A DNA stretch of 42,827 nucleotides from Candidatus Dormiibacterota bacterium (GCA_003139695.1 PLJM01000023.1:1-42827), one strand, 5' to 3'; shown: positions 1 through 7,735, numbered from the stretch's first letter. Made by a program: numbers and translations. The notes: a model not told the origin generated them from the letters alone.

Positions 1-80
1 GGCTGGCGGCTGGGTATCACCCCTGATGGCGAGATTGCAGCAGTCCCGCCTTAACGGAGTCCACATCCCTAGCTGGGTCG

Positions 81-1046
81 TCAGAACTTGGTGGCGAAGT
101 CGACTGGCGCTCTGACCCCTCGATTCACCTCTAGGTGGAAGATGTCCGGCCGCCCGTAGTGGCCGGCGACGTCGAGCGTTCGCTTGGCCGCCGCCGCACT
201 CGCCGGGTCGCAGTCCGCGTAGATGATGCCGTGCTTCTCATGTAGCGGTCCCGCCACCACGGTGCCGCTCGGATCCACGATCACCGAGTCGCCCGGGTTG
301 AACCAGGCCTCGAGATCCGGGAACGCCTGCTTTCGGTCGGGAAAGTCCGCGGGCATGTCCTTGCCACGCATGCTGCTCCCGTTGCCCAGCACCCAACAAC
401 GCCCCTCTAGCGCGATATGCCGCATCGTCGACAGCCACGCGCCGCCCTCGTCCCACGTCGGCGCGATGTAGATCTCGCAGCCCTGCGCGAAGATCGCAAA
501 GCGGGCCAGTGGCATGTAGTTTTCCCAGCAGATCAGCGAACCCACTCGACCTGAGGGCGTATCGCTGACGCGCAGCCCTGTGGCGTCGCCCGCCCCCCAC
601 ACCATCCGCTCCGGGTTGGTGGGCATCAGCTTGCGATGCCGGTTCAGAATCTCCCCGTCCGGGCCGACCAGGACCACAGAGTTGTAAAGGGTCCCGCGGC
701 TGAACTCCCCGTCCCGCTCGTGAATGCCGATCGAGACGGTGAGCTTGAGGCGACGCGCAGCCGCCTGGATCGGCTTCAGCTGGCCGGCCTTGAGGTCGAC
801 CGAGTTCTCAAGCAGCCGCTTGTGGATGTCGCCGCTCAGCCCGTAATCCTCGCCCGGGCGCAGGCGCCAAATCCATTCGGGGTAGCCGGGAACCCAGGTC
901 TCCGGGAAGGAAACGAGCTTGGCGCCGCCGGCCGCGGCTTCTTCCAGCAGCTCAACGCCCCGTGCGAGGGTCTTCGGCCGGTTGAGGGCTACCGGTGGAT
1001 GCTGGACAACAGCGACTCGGTAAGGGCTCGCGGCTTTTTTTGGCAT
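81..1046 (-). CDS. Nitrilase (carbon-nitrogen hydrolase)
   Basis: Probable nitrilase hydrolysing a nitrile to a carboxylate and ammonia in the cytoplasm. The nitrilase-superfamily triad is visible: Glu49 in FPETWVPGYP, Lys139 in HRKLMPT and the nucleophile Cys173 in LICWENYMP. The stretch around NPERMVWGAGD and the IAPTWD motif are typical of true nitrilases rather than amidases, and 321 residues is a normal length. I chose the ATG at 1046 (MPKKAASPYRVAVVQ); a TTG at 1061 would add five residues. It lies 33 bp downstream of an HMG-CoA lyase gene on the same strand, so the two are probably cotranscribed. The substrate cannot be read from sequence; cyanide hydratase-like activity is the main alternative. 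Confidence 0.88.
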   Translation of the reverse strand: MPKKAASPYRVAVVQHPPVALNRPKTLARGVELLEEAAAGGAKLVSFPETWVPGYPEWIWRLRPGEDYGLSGDIHKRLLENSVDLKAGQLKPIQAAARRLKLTVSIGIHERDGEFSRGTLYNSVVLVGPDGEILNRHRKLMPTNPERMVWGAGDATGLRVSDTPSGRVGSLICWENYMPLARFAIFAQGCEIYIAPTWDEGGAWLSTMRHIALEGRCWVLGNGSSMRGKDMPADFPDRKQAFPDLEAWFNPGDSVIVDPSGTVVAGPLHEKHGIIYADCDPASAAAAKRTLDVAGHYGRPDIFHLEVNRGVRAPVDFATKF

Positions 1047-1079
1047 GGAGCCATGTTGCAACGTAGCGATGCCCTGTGC

Positions 1080-2003
1080 CTAGGGGTTTGCCGGGAAGTC
1101 GCCCGCACGCGCCACCATGCCAGGCAGCTCCTTGCCCAAACGCTCGCCCAGCCAGCGTGAGCAGGCGATGAGGGCGTCGAGGTCGATGCCCGTTTCCAGG
1201 CCGAGACCGCGCAATAGATAGACGAGGTCCTCAGTCGCGATGTTTCCTGTGGCTTTGGGCGCAAACGGGCAGCCTCCGGCGCCGCCCACCGACGCATCAA
1301 GTGAGACCACGCCTTGCTCGAGCGCCTCAACGGCGTTTGCGTATCCGGTGTTGCGCGTGTTGTGGAAATGGGCGCCAACGGTGGCGCCAAGCTGCCGCGC
1401 ACCGGCGACCAGCTCCTTCACCTGCGAGGGAGCTCCAACACCGATGGTGTCGGCGAGGCAGATCTCGTCGGCAGGAAATGCCATCAAGCGCTCGACGATT
1501 CCAAGCACCTTCTTCACGGGCACGGGTCCTTCGAACGGACAGCCGAAAGCGACGCTGATGGTCACGGTGATGGGCACGCGATCGGCGCGCGCCCTGCGTA
1601 CAAGACTCAGCGCTGTCTCGATGCCCTCGTCACTGGTCGCGTTCTGGTTGCGCCGCCCGAACGTGTCGGTCGCCGCCATCGCATAGTGCACCTCGTCGAC
1701 GCGAGCGGCACGCGCACGCTCGTAGCCCTTCTCGTTGAGAACCAGGCCTGCGTACGTGGTGCCGGCGCGGCGGTGCAGCGCCGTCATGACCTCCTCGGCC
1801 CCGGCCATCTGGGGAACCAGCTTGGGATTCACGAAGCTCGCGGCCTCGATTCGCTTCACGCCGGCGGCAGCGAGCCTGCCGCACAGATCGGCGCGCACAG
1901 CCGGATCGAGAATCCGGTCCTCGTTCTGCAGCCCGTCGCGGGGACCGACATCGCAGATCAGCACGTCCACAAAGTAAAGGTACGGCTCGTGTTGATCTGG
2001 CAC
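1080..2003 (-). CDS. mvaB: Hydroxymethylglutaryl-CoA lyase
   Basis: Cleaves 3-hydroxy-3-methylglutaryl-CoA to acetoacetate and acetyl-CoA, the last step of leucine degradation. The single TIM-barrel domain of the HMGL-like family fills the protein. Visible are DVGPRDGLQNE near residues 18-28 (catalytic Arg22, metal Asp23), the metal-binding HxH at His212 and His214 (GAHFHNT), and the active-site loop Cys245 in GGAGGCPFAPKATGN. The GTG at 2003 is the longest start; a GTG at 1970 begins just before the barrel and is possible. No other leucine-pathway gene is in the window, and the gene downstream is a nitrilase. A related acyl-CoA lyase of the same family cannot be excluded, but the Cys loop supports HMG-CoA lyase. 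Confidence 0.9.
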   Translation of the reverse strand: MPDQHEPYLYFVDVLICDVGPRDGLQNEDRILDPAVRADLCGRLAAAGVKRIEAASFVNPKLVPQMAGAEEVMTALHRRAGTTYAGLVLNEKGYERARAARVDEVHYAMAATDTFGRRNQNATSDEGIETALSLVRRARADRVPITVTISVAFGCPFEGPVPVKKVLGIVERLMAFPADEICLADTIGVGAPSQVKELVAGARQLGATVGAHFHNTRNTGYANAVEALEQGVVSLDASVGGAGGCPFAPKATGNIATEDLVYLLRGLGLETGIDLDALIACSRWLGERLGKELPGMVARAGDFPANP

Positions 2004-2036
2004 GCACCGCCGTCGCGACGGCTTATCCTGCCCGCA

Positions 2037-2204
2037 GTGAGCACAAGCGGACCGACACCGGAGCTAGTCGTTCAATGCGAATGCGGATTCGAGGTTCGGG
2101 GGACGCCGGACCAGATCGTGCCGGCGCTCCAAAAGCACGCCGGCGAGTCGCACAACATGAAGGTCACCCGCGAGCAGGTGCTGGCGAGGGCACACCCCGC
2201 CTGA
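2037..2204 (+). CDS. Small DUF1059-like protein
   Basis: A 55-residue protein from a GTG start. It begins STSGPTPELVVQCECGFEV and continues with a helix ending in HAGESHNMKV. Two cysteines (CEC) followed by a strand, then a helix with a terminal His, match the DUF1059 pattern of small cytosolic proteins of unknown role. The reading frame extends far upstream, but that part is antisense to the HMG-CoA lyase gene, so I placed the start just outside it. The two genes are divergent with only 33 bp between them. Confidence 0.6.
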   Translation: MSTSGPTPELVVQCECGFEVRGTPDQIVPALQKHAGESHNMKVTREQVLARAHPA

Positions 2205-2245
2205 CTCGACCGCCGGCAACCACATCCTGGGCAGTCGAGGGACCG

Positions 2246-2701
2246 GTGCAGGCCGAGGTTTTCGTCATCCGGATGCGGCAGGGCCGTCCCGAGCTCGCTG
2301 GGCCGTGCGGACCCGATCCCTGGTACATCGAGGTCGCGGCCGAGGACGATCCAGTAGAGGTCGTGAGCCGGCTGTCACGCAACCTGATGGGCGAGCCCGT
2401 GCTTGTGCACTCGACCTCGTGGCGTCGCGCTCGAGGCGCTGTAATCCTGAGCTTTGTGGTCGTCAACTCAGACGCCCAGGCCCCGCACCTCGTGGGGGTG
2501 CCGATCTCGAGAGCCGAGCTCGCACGCTCTGGAGCGACGAGCGCGGCGAAGACGATTGCGTCGGCCCAGGTCCTGGAGCACGGGCTCCGTCATCTGGCCT
2601 GGCTGTCAAGGGAAGACGAGGTCGTCATGGCTACGCTTAGTGATGAGTGGAAGCGGGCTTTAGAGGACTACGTGCCGGAGCCTTTTCGAAATCTGGTGTA
2701 G
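2246..2701 (+). CDS. Conserved hypothetical protein, 151 residues
   Basis: I cannot assign a function. The product begins VQAEVFVIRMRQGRPELAGP and ends in DYVPEPFRNLV. It is a mixed alpha/beta soluble protein with no signal peptide or membrane segment and no recognised catalytic motif. The segment VLVHSTSWRR and the C-terminal HGLRHLAWLSR look like conserved blocks. The frame stays open back to 2075, but that part overlaps the DUF1059-like gene in another frame. The GTG at 2246, preceded by a purine-rich stretch (gtcgaggga), is therefore the better start. It lies 41 bp after the DUF1059-like gene and may be cotranscribed. It ends tail to tail with the lipoprotein gene, 11 bp apart. Confidence 0.65.
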   Translation: MQAEVFVIRMRQGRPELAGPCGPDPWYIEVAAEDDPVEVVSRLSRNLMGEPVLVHSTSWRRARGAVILSFVVVNSDAQAPHLVGVPISRAELARSGATSAAKTIASAQVLEHGLRHLAWLSREDEVVMATLSDEWKRALEDYVPEPFRNLV

Positions 2702-2712
2702 CTGTTGACGGC

Positions 2713-3747
2713 TTAGGCGCGGCCTGGGTTGGTCGGCGTGGCGGTGACGATCGCGGCATTGGCATGCTGGCCAGAGACCGAGCTGATGGTGCAGGAGACC
2801 GTCTTGGTTGCGTTGTATCCCACGTCCGGCACCACTTGCGCCTCGCACGTGCCGACGGTCGCCTTCGTGGCCGAGTCGGTCATCGTGAAGGCAATGGTGG
2901 ACGGCGCCTGCGCGCCGAACTTGCCACCTAGGTTCTTGACCACCGCCGAGACGACACAGGTGGCGGTGCAACGCGAGGTGTCCACAGAAACCACTGTGTA
3001 AATCGGCGGCAGCGTCGAGAGGTTGGAGAAGTCGATCACGTCGGTGGGCTTTGCGATCTTGAAGTCCTTGCCGAAGTTGCCGTACTTGAAATCGGCTACG
3101 GTTATGCCATCGATCGTGGCGCCCGCCTTGATCTTTATCCCCAAGAGCTGATGAGGAGCGCTGGCGGCGATGAATACGTCCGCCCGTGGTCCCGACAGGT
3201 TGACCGCGTCCACTCCGTCCACGGCTACGTGGTCGGTTCGGCGGGTTACCGCAGTGCCCAGAAAGGCCAGCCGAAAAGCTGGCCCGTCGGTCAGGCTAAA
3301 CAGCTGAGGGACGTCGCTGGCGGGCCCCTTCCACCAACCGTTGCCTGCCGCTTTGACCAGGTTGCGAGAAGCCGGGTCGGTACCCATCTGCTGGGAGAGG
3401 TACTGGTTGCCGCGAAAGTAAGCATCGGTGGGCGATCCAGCGGCATCGAAAAAGACCAGCGCTTCCAGCTTCAACACTGAATTGCTCACGACCACGTGCT
3501 GGGCCGTGGACGGAGCGACCTGAAGGTCGATCGACCACAGGTCGCCGGCCGCACGGTATGAGCCTGTGATCTCGAGGGTCGTGGCCGCTGCGAGGGTGCC
3601 GGTCGCTCCGTCCTCGAGGGAGCGGGTCGATGGCTCGCCAAGCCCGAATGGCGCCTGGCACGCTGACATAAGCGCAACGAAGGTGGCCCCGGCCACGATG
3701 GCCCGCGCCGTGTATGTGGTGCTCCGTGGTGAAACTATGGTTCGCAT
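2713..3747 (-). CDS. Predicted lipoprotein with LppX-like and Ig-like parts
   Basis: A 344-residue exported lipoprotein. The N-terminus has a basic start, a hydrophobic stretch and a lipobox (LMSAC, Cys about 29), so it should be lipid-anchored outside the membrane. Residues about 50-225 resemble the LolA/LppX beta-sheet fold: repeated ITGSY, WSIDLQV and ADVFIAA strands and a KYGNFGKDF segment. Residues about 240-344 look like an Ig-like domain with cysteine pairs (RCTATC and GTCEAQV...VSCT). The role is unknown; carrying a lipid or other hydrophobic ligand is a guess from the fold. It is divergent from the RnfD/UnbU-like membrane gene across 46 bp containing an inverted repeat. Confidence 0.7.
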   Translation of the reverse strand: MRTIVSPRSTTYTARAIVAGATFVALMSACQAPFGLGEPSTRSLEDGATGTLAAATTLEITGSYRAAGDLWSIDLQVAPSTAQHVVVSNSVLKLEALVFFDAAGSPTDAYFRGNQYLSQQMGTDPASRNLVKAAGNGWWKGPASDVPQLFSLTDGPAFRLAFLGTAVTRRTDHVAVDGVDAVNLSGPRADVFIAASAPHQLLGIKIKAGATIDGITVADFKYGNFGKDFKIAKPTDVIDFSNLSTLPPIYTVVSVDTSRCTATCVVSAVVKNLGGKFGAQAPSTIAFTMTDSATKATVGTCEAQVVPDVGYNATKTVSCTISSVSGQHANAAIVTATPTNPGRA

Positions 3748-3759
3748 GCCCTCGGCCCT

Positions 3760-3787
3760 GTAACGGCCCGGATACTATTCCCGTTAC
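3760..3787. promoter_or_regulatory. Inverted repeat between divergent genes
   Basis: The repeat is GTAACGG (3760-3766) and CCGTTAC (3781-3787), perfect arms with a 14 bp spacer containing TACTAT. With one unpaired base the arms extend to CTGTAACGG / CCGTTACCAG. The repeat fills most of the 46 bp between the lipoprotein and the RnfD-like gene, so it is a probable operator or shared promoter element for both. The regulator is unknown. Confidence 0.5.
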
Positions 3788-3793
3788 CAGACC

Positions 3794-5569
3794 GTGGCGA
3801 GTTCCGAAGCGGCGCCTCCGCAGGGGCTGACCGTTCCCGTCGATTCCAGACGCGGGCCGTCCCGTGCCGGCAAACGCAGGGCCGTCCGTCTTGGCGGCCG
3901 CGAGTACACGGTCGTTCTACCCAGCCTCCGCGACCCGCGCATGCACGTGGCAGGCGTGCTGCTGACCTTGCAGGTGCTGGGACAGACCGTGCTCGGGTTC
4001 CGCCTGTCGATCGCCCAGATCCTCATCTGCCTGGCCACTGGCGCTCTCTTCGAGTTCCTGGTGGTGTTCTTCAAAGACCACGCCATCATCTGGCCCGCCA
4101 GCGGGTTGCTCACCGGCAACAGCACCGCCTTCATCCTGCGGGTTCCCGGCACGCTGCACGGCCAATGGTGGAGCACCCACGGGATCGAGATCTTCATCGG
4201 GGTGGTGGTCCTGGGCATGGCGACCAAATACCTGATTCGGTGGAAAGGACGGCACATCTTCAACCCCTCCAACGTGGCCCTCGTCCTGGCGTTCGTCGTT
4301 CTGGGCGTGCAACACACCGAACCCCTCGACCTGTGGTGGATACCCATGGGCCTGTGGATGGCGGTCACCTACGTGATCCTCGTCGGCGGCGGCCTGCTGA
4401 TCGCGTGGGAGCTGAAGATGCTCGGGCTGGTTTTTGGCTTCATGATCGCGTTTGCCGCTTTCCTGGCGATTGCGTTTTCGCAGGCTCCGGACCACTGCAT
4501 GGTTGCCAGCTGGCACGCAACGCCCATGTGCGGACGGGACCTGTGGCAGATCCTTGTCACCTCGCCGGAGGTCTTGATCTTCGCCCTGTTCATGATTCCC
4601 GATCCCAGGACCGTGCCGGACGGCCAGGTGGCGCGGGTGGTGTTCGGTATCGTCGTCGCCATGCTGGCGGTGCTCCTGATCGGCCCGACCACGCTCGAGT
4701 TCTGGACGAAGACTGCGATCCTTTCGAGCCTGGTCATCGCTTGCGCGCTGCGCTTTGCGCTGGTCGCCTTCCTGGCGCCATTCGTCGCCGAAGGAGGCGG
4801 GCTTCGATGGATGCTTGGAGGGTTCAGGTGGCAGGTGCCGGCGGCCCTCGCCGTCGCCTTGCTGTGTATCGGCGCGCTCCCGGTGGCCGCGGACATCTCG
4901 ACCACGAGCCCGACCCCGTTCGCGGAGCTCCCCGACGGCTCAACGCCAAAGGTCACCCTTCTCGTCGGCAGTGGGCCCGCGACAGGCGAGTGGGTCGCCG
5001 CTGCAGCCAAGGCGGGCCTGCCCCCTCCCGGCAATACCGCGCCCGCGTCCGCCTCAGCGCGTGTGTGGTTGCTGCCTCCGTACCCAACGATGACCGTCTC
5101 CTCCAACGTTCACAACTTTGACCAGTCGCTTACTTCCAAGACGGTCAACACGATGGCTCACGACATCGTGCTCGACCTCATCATCGAGGCCGAGGCGCGT
5201 CGCTCCCATGACCTGACGCTGGCGCAAAGCGGCGCCCAAGACGACGCGCTCACAGAATTCACTGACGTGATCAAGCAGGACATAACTGCCAAGAAGTTCG
5301 TACAGAAGACGTACACGTTCGACCAGCTGAGCCTGCTGCTGTTCCTGCCGAAGTTCGCGAGTCAAGCACCGCTATTGGAGGGGATCTCGCTGCATGGGAC
5401 GGCGACTCTCACGACGAGGGATGCATCAGGCAACGTGCTCTCCAAGACCACCTCGACCTATGCCAAGACCTGGGGCTTGGGCTACACCCAACAGGACAGC
5501 AACGGCAACCAGATCGGGACCAACCAGCTGATCCAGACCGACTACACAGGCCTTACGCCGGCGCCATAG
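3794..5569 (+). CDS. RnfD/NqrB-family (UnbU-like) membrane protein
   Basis: A 591-residue integral membrane protein. About ten hydrophobic segments cover residues 50-365. Two stretches match the RnfD/NqrB family: WPASGLLTGNSTAFILR and GRHIFNPSNVALVLAF. The family includes the UnbU protein found beside enediyne clusters. The C-terminal 200 residues are hydrophilic and probably lie outside the membrane. I see no SGAT-type flavinylation motif, so covalent FMN as in NqrB and RnfD is doubtful. No other rnf or nqr subunit is nearby, so it is unlikely to be part of a normal Na+ or H+ pumping complex. Start is GTG at 3794. The divergent lipoprotein could be a partner. Confidence 0.7.
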   Translation: MASSEAAPPQGLTVPVDSRRGPSRAGKRRAVRLGGREYTVVLPSLRDPRMHVAGVLLTLQVLGQTVLGFRLSIAQILICLATGALFEFLVVFFKDHAIIWPASGLLTGNSTAFILRVPGTLHGQWWSTHGIEIFIGVVVLGMATKYLIRWKGRHIFNPSNVALVLAFVVLGVQHTEPLDLWWIPMGLWMAVTYVILVGGGLLIAWELKMLGLVFGFMIAFAAFLAIAFSQAPDHCMVASWHATPMCGRDLWQILVTSPEVLIFALFMIPDPRTVPDGQVARVVFGIVVAMLAVLLIGPTTLEFWTKTAILSSLVIACALRFALVAFLAPFVAEGGGLRWMLGGFRWQVPAALAVALLCIGALPVAADISTTSPTPFAELPDGSTPKVTLLVGSGPATGEWVAAAAKAGLPPPGNTAPASASARVWLLPPYPTMTVSSNVHNFDQSLTSKTVNTMAHDIVLDLIIEAEARRSHDLTLAQSGAQDDALTEFTDVIKQDITAKKFVQKTYTFDQLSLLLFLPKFASQAPLLEGISLHGTATLTTRDASGNVLSKTTSTYAKTWGLGYTQQDSNGNQIGTNQLIQTDYTGLTPAP

Positions 5570-5591
5570 CCGACGGCGTCTCGACCGGGCT

Positions 5592-6182
5592 CTACGGCTC
5601 CGCGCGGGTCACCGCTTTGGGAATGCCCGCAGGTTCGTAGACGGGTGGCGGCTCGATACCGAACGTGTCGGCGAGCCGCACGAACAGGCTGAACAACGCG
5701 GCGACGTACGCGGCCTCGGCTATTTGCTCGTCCGTCCAGCCCACGGCGCGCAGCCCCTGGACCTGTTCATCTGTGACCCGGTACGCGGCTTTGGAGATGG
5801 TGCCTACGAATTCGAGGAGCAGTCGCTCTGGCGGGTCCAGGTTGGCAGCGTCGAGGTCGCCGTCTCGGAGTGCATCCGCCACCCCCTCGAACTCTTTGCC
5901 CTGCAACTGCAGGAACCACGTGTGGGAGCTCAGTCAATACCTGCAGCGGTTCAGAGCCGAGACATATGAGGCGATCATCTCGTGCTGCGCGCGGGTGAGG
6001 GCGCCGTCGCTGAAGTGCATGCGCGACGCAGCCTGGATGCCGGCCAGGAAATCGGGCCGGAGGCTCATGGTCTTGATGATCCCGGCCACGGTGCCGCTTG
6101 GACTTATCGACTTGGCCTGCGCGTATACCTCAGCGAGGGGGCCCTTCGCATCGGACTCCTCGACCATCTTGATTCGAGCCAC
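5592..6182 (-). CDS. AhpD-like peroxidase, probable selenoprotein (CxxU)
   Basis: A carboxymuconolactone-decarboxylase/AhpD-family protein of 196 residues, read through an in-frame TGA at 5934-5936. The first 82 codons end ...TRAQHEMIASYVSALNRCRY. After the TGA the same frame continues LSSHTWFLQLQGKEF and runs 113 codons more to a normal C-terminus (ARLAD-type helices, PPPVYEP). AhpD-like proteins have a redox CxxC at this point, of the form NxCxYCxxSH. The TGA replaces the second Cys, giving Cys80-Arg-Tyr-Sec83. Such proteins reduce peroxides through the CxxC pair. A hairpin fitting the bacterial SECIS pattern lies 20-34 nt after the TGA. AhpD-like selenoproteins are known from metagenomic surveys. 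The alternative is a nonsense mutation or base error. A truncated haemoglobin gene lies upstream on the same strand. Confidence 0.72.
5900..5913 (-). promoter_or_regulatory. Candidate bacterial SECIS hairpin
   Basis: Counting from the base after the TGA, nucleotides 21-25 (CCTGC) pair with 30-34 (GCAGG) around the loop AGTT, with an extra U-G pair possible at the base. A G is in the first two loop positions, and the stem begins about 20 nt after the UGA. Both agree with the published bacterial SECIS search pattern. The stem is short (5-6 bp), so the hairpin alone is weak evidence; its position in the ORF is what makes it credible. Confidence 0.5.
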
Positions 6183-6221
6183 GACATTATTAACGGCTTC
6201 CCGGCCGAAAAGTGTTGGAGG

Positions 6222-6671
6222 TTACTCGGGACCGTCCCAGGACCACCTCGGCACCGCCAGGTCGGCGGGCACGTGGGGGCCGGCGGGGGTGTAGGCGAGC
6301 ACGTCTTTGGTTGCCCATTCCATGTAAATGCGAAGGACGTCGCGGAACTCGGCATCGTCGGGGAGATGGGCGTCGTCGACGGCTTGCATGAAGCAGGCGA
6401 CGAAGCGCGGGCCGAAGTCGTCGCTCGCGCCTTTACCGGCATGAATGCCGATCATTCCCGAGTGGCCGCCATGCGAGCCCGAGTAGCGGGCCGGGCCGCC
6501 GAAAACCTCGGCCCAGTAGTCCGCCAGCCTCTCGAGGTGCTCGGGGTTGCTGGTTTGAGAGAAGGGGTGGTTGAGCTCAGGGTCTGCCAGAACTCGCTCG
6601 TGCAGCGCTGACGCGAGCGCGAGAAAGGCGGGATCACCGCCCGCGAATTCGTAAATCGATGGTCGGGCCAT
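6222..6671 (-). CDS. Group II-like truncated haemoglobin
   Basis: A haem-binding globin of 149 residues, probably for NO or peroxide detoxification or oxygen handling in the cytoplasm. The N-terminus SIYEFAGGDPAFLALASAL matches the start of group II truncated globins (LYExxGG...F..L). YWAEVFGGPARYSG matches the E-helix region, and the His in MIGIHAGKGAS is at the position of the proximal F8 His. The C-terminal helix FRDVLRIYMEWATKDVLAY also fits. I took the ATG at 6671; an in-frame ATG at 6710 would add 13 residues not expected in the family. It is 39 bp upstream of the AhpD-like gene on the same strand, which suggests a joint oxidative or nitrosative stress role. Confidence 0.82.
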   Translation of the reverse strand: MARPSIYEFAGGDPAFLALASALHERVLADPELNHPFSQTSNPEHLERLADYWAEVFGGPARYSGSHGGHSGMIGIHAGKGASDDFGPRFVACFMQAVDDAHLPDDAEFRDVLRIYMEWATKDVLAYTPAGPHVPADLAVPRWSWDGPE

Positions 6672-6725
6672 CAGCAAATCTTGAATCAACCCCGTGGCGA
6701 GCGTCGACATACGCTAGTTGGGCTC

Positions 6726-6961
6726 ATGCCGAGTCAGGATCTGCAGGTTGACGGCCTTCGGCAGCGCGCTTCTCGGCGGACCACCAATGCCCTCTGGATG
6801 ACCCTTTACGGAGTTGGAGCGTCCTCCGTGGTCTGGTGGGAAGGCAATGAAAGATGGCTCGGCGGAGCGGTATGGGCCTGGTCACCGCAGTGCTCATGTT
6901 GTACGAGAGCGGTCGAATCCTCAGGCGTCTAGGTGACCTGCCGAACGCAGCCCACATCTGA
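6726..6961 (+). pseudogene. Small two-helix membrane protein, apparent frameshift
   Basis: From ATG 6726 one frame encodes about 48 residues including MTLYGVGASSVVWW and ending WLGGAV near 6871. The frame one base over continues naturally as MGLVTAVLMLYESGRILRRL and stops at 6959-6961. Joined by one added base near 6871, they make a protein of about 78 residues with two membrane helices and a basic tail. Neither piece alone looks complete. This is a broken gene or a one-base sequence error; a separate 35-residue ORF (MARRSGMGL...) is the alternative. No family recognised. Confidence 0.4.
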
Positions 6962-6985
6962 CTCTGTTGGTGGATGCTGTGCCGC

Positions 6986-7387
6986 ATGAAACACAAGCTG
7001 ATCCGCAATAACGACGTTCATCCGCACACCGGGTTCAATAAGTGGCTCGCGCTGCTGATCACCAACAGCGTCGGCAATATGTGGTTCTTTTACTTCCTGA
7101 TCGTCTTTATCGGAGGCTGGATTCTGCTATCCAGGCTGGGCCCGCTCGGCTTCGACCCCTACCCGTTTGCCCTCATGTTGCTGATCGTCGGCGGCATCTT
7201 CCAGGCTCTGGCGATGGTCGCCATCATGGTCGGCCAGAACGTCCAGGCTGCCGCCAGCGACGCCCGCGCCGAAACCGACCACGAAACCCTGGTCGCCATC
7301 CACGCCCTGACCGCGCAATCGGTCCAGATCCTCGAGGGCCAGAACAAGATCCTGGCGCTCCTCCAGGAGCAGTCCAAGAGGGGCTGA
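6986..7387 (+). CDS. DUF1003-like membrane protein
   Basis: A 133-residue protein matching the DUF1003 pattern: a basic N-terminus, an early FNKWLALLITNSVGNMWFFY helix that runs into a second segment IGGWILL, and a DPYPFALMLLIVGGIFQALAMVAIMVG stretch. A soluble helical tail with many Gln residues (AQSVQILEGQNKILALL) follows and may form a coiled coil. Two to three membrane spans are expected. The function of the family is unknown. I took the ATG at 6986 rather than an in-frame ATG at 6974, since it starts directly with the basic MKHKLIRNN segment. It lies 24 bp after the frameshifted membrane gene. Confidence 0.75.
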   Translation: MKHKLIRNNDVHPHTGFNKWLALLITNSVGNMWFFYFLIVFIGGWILLSRLGPLGFDPYPFALMLLIVGGIFQALAMVAIMVGQNVQAAASDARAETDHETLVAIHALTAQSVQILEGQNKILALLQEQSKRG

Positions 7388-7482
7388 CCGACGGGGCTCC
7401 CGGCCCGGCGCTCGGGCTAATAGGGAGGCACTGGGCGGGAAAGCGTCTACATTGGAGTTAGAGCCCACGCACGCGCGGTGTC

Positions 7483-7734
7483 ATGCCCACCGAGGTGTGG
7501 GTCCCTATGAGGAGCACGCACCTGACGAAGCGATTGGGAAAGGCGACCGTCGATGTGCACGGACAGCCAGTCCTGTTTGTCCTGTTCGATGACGGGCGGG
7601 CGACCTGCGAGCACGTAGCGGCCGGAGCACTCTCGGTGTCCAGTGGCCATGGCCACCTCACAGCCCGGCGGCATGCTCCCAAACCCTTCACGATTCACCG
7701 CTGCGCCAGCTGCCACCGCCGTTACGGGCCGTGA
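7483..7734 (+). CDS. Possible small Cys/His protein
   Basis: An 83-codon frame filling most of the 348 bp gap between the DUF1003 gene and arsM. It encodes a beta-rich start (KATVDVHGQPVLFVLFDDGR) and a C-terminal HRCASCHRRYGP that could bind zinc together with TCEH at residues 42-45. Start could be ATG 7483 or ATG 7508. It stops one base before the convergent arsM gene. No family recognised; it may be a chance frame, but nothing better occupies this stretch. Confidence 0.4.
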   Translation: MPTEVWVPMRSTHLTKRLGKATVDVHGQPVLFVLFDDGRATCEHVAAGALSVSSGHGHLTARRHAPKPFTIHRCASCHRRYGP

Positions 7735-7735
7735 C

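Noticed and set aside
27..80. Possible gene or hairpin at the left edge
   Set aside because: No frame or stem of useful length in the first 80 bases.
5934..5936. Reading the AhpD-like region as two separate small genes ended by a true stop
   Set aside because: Neither half has the complete fold or active site alone; they share one frame, and the break is precisely at the redox Cys codon.
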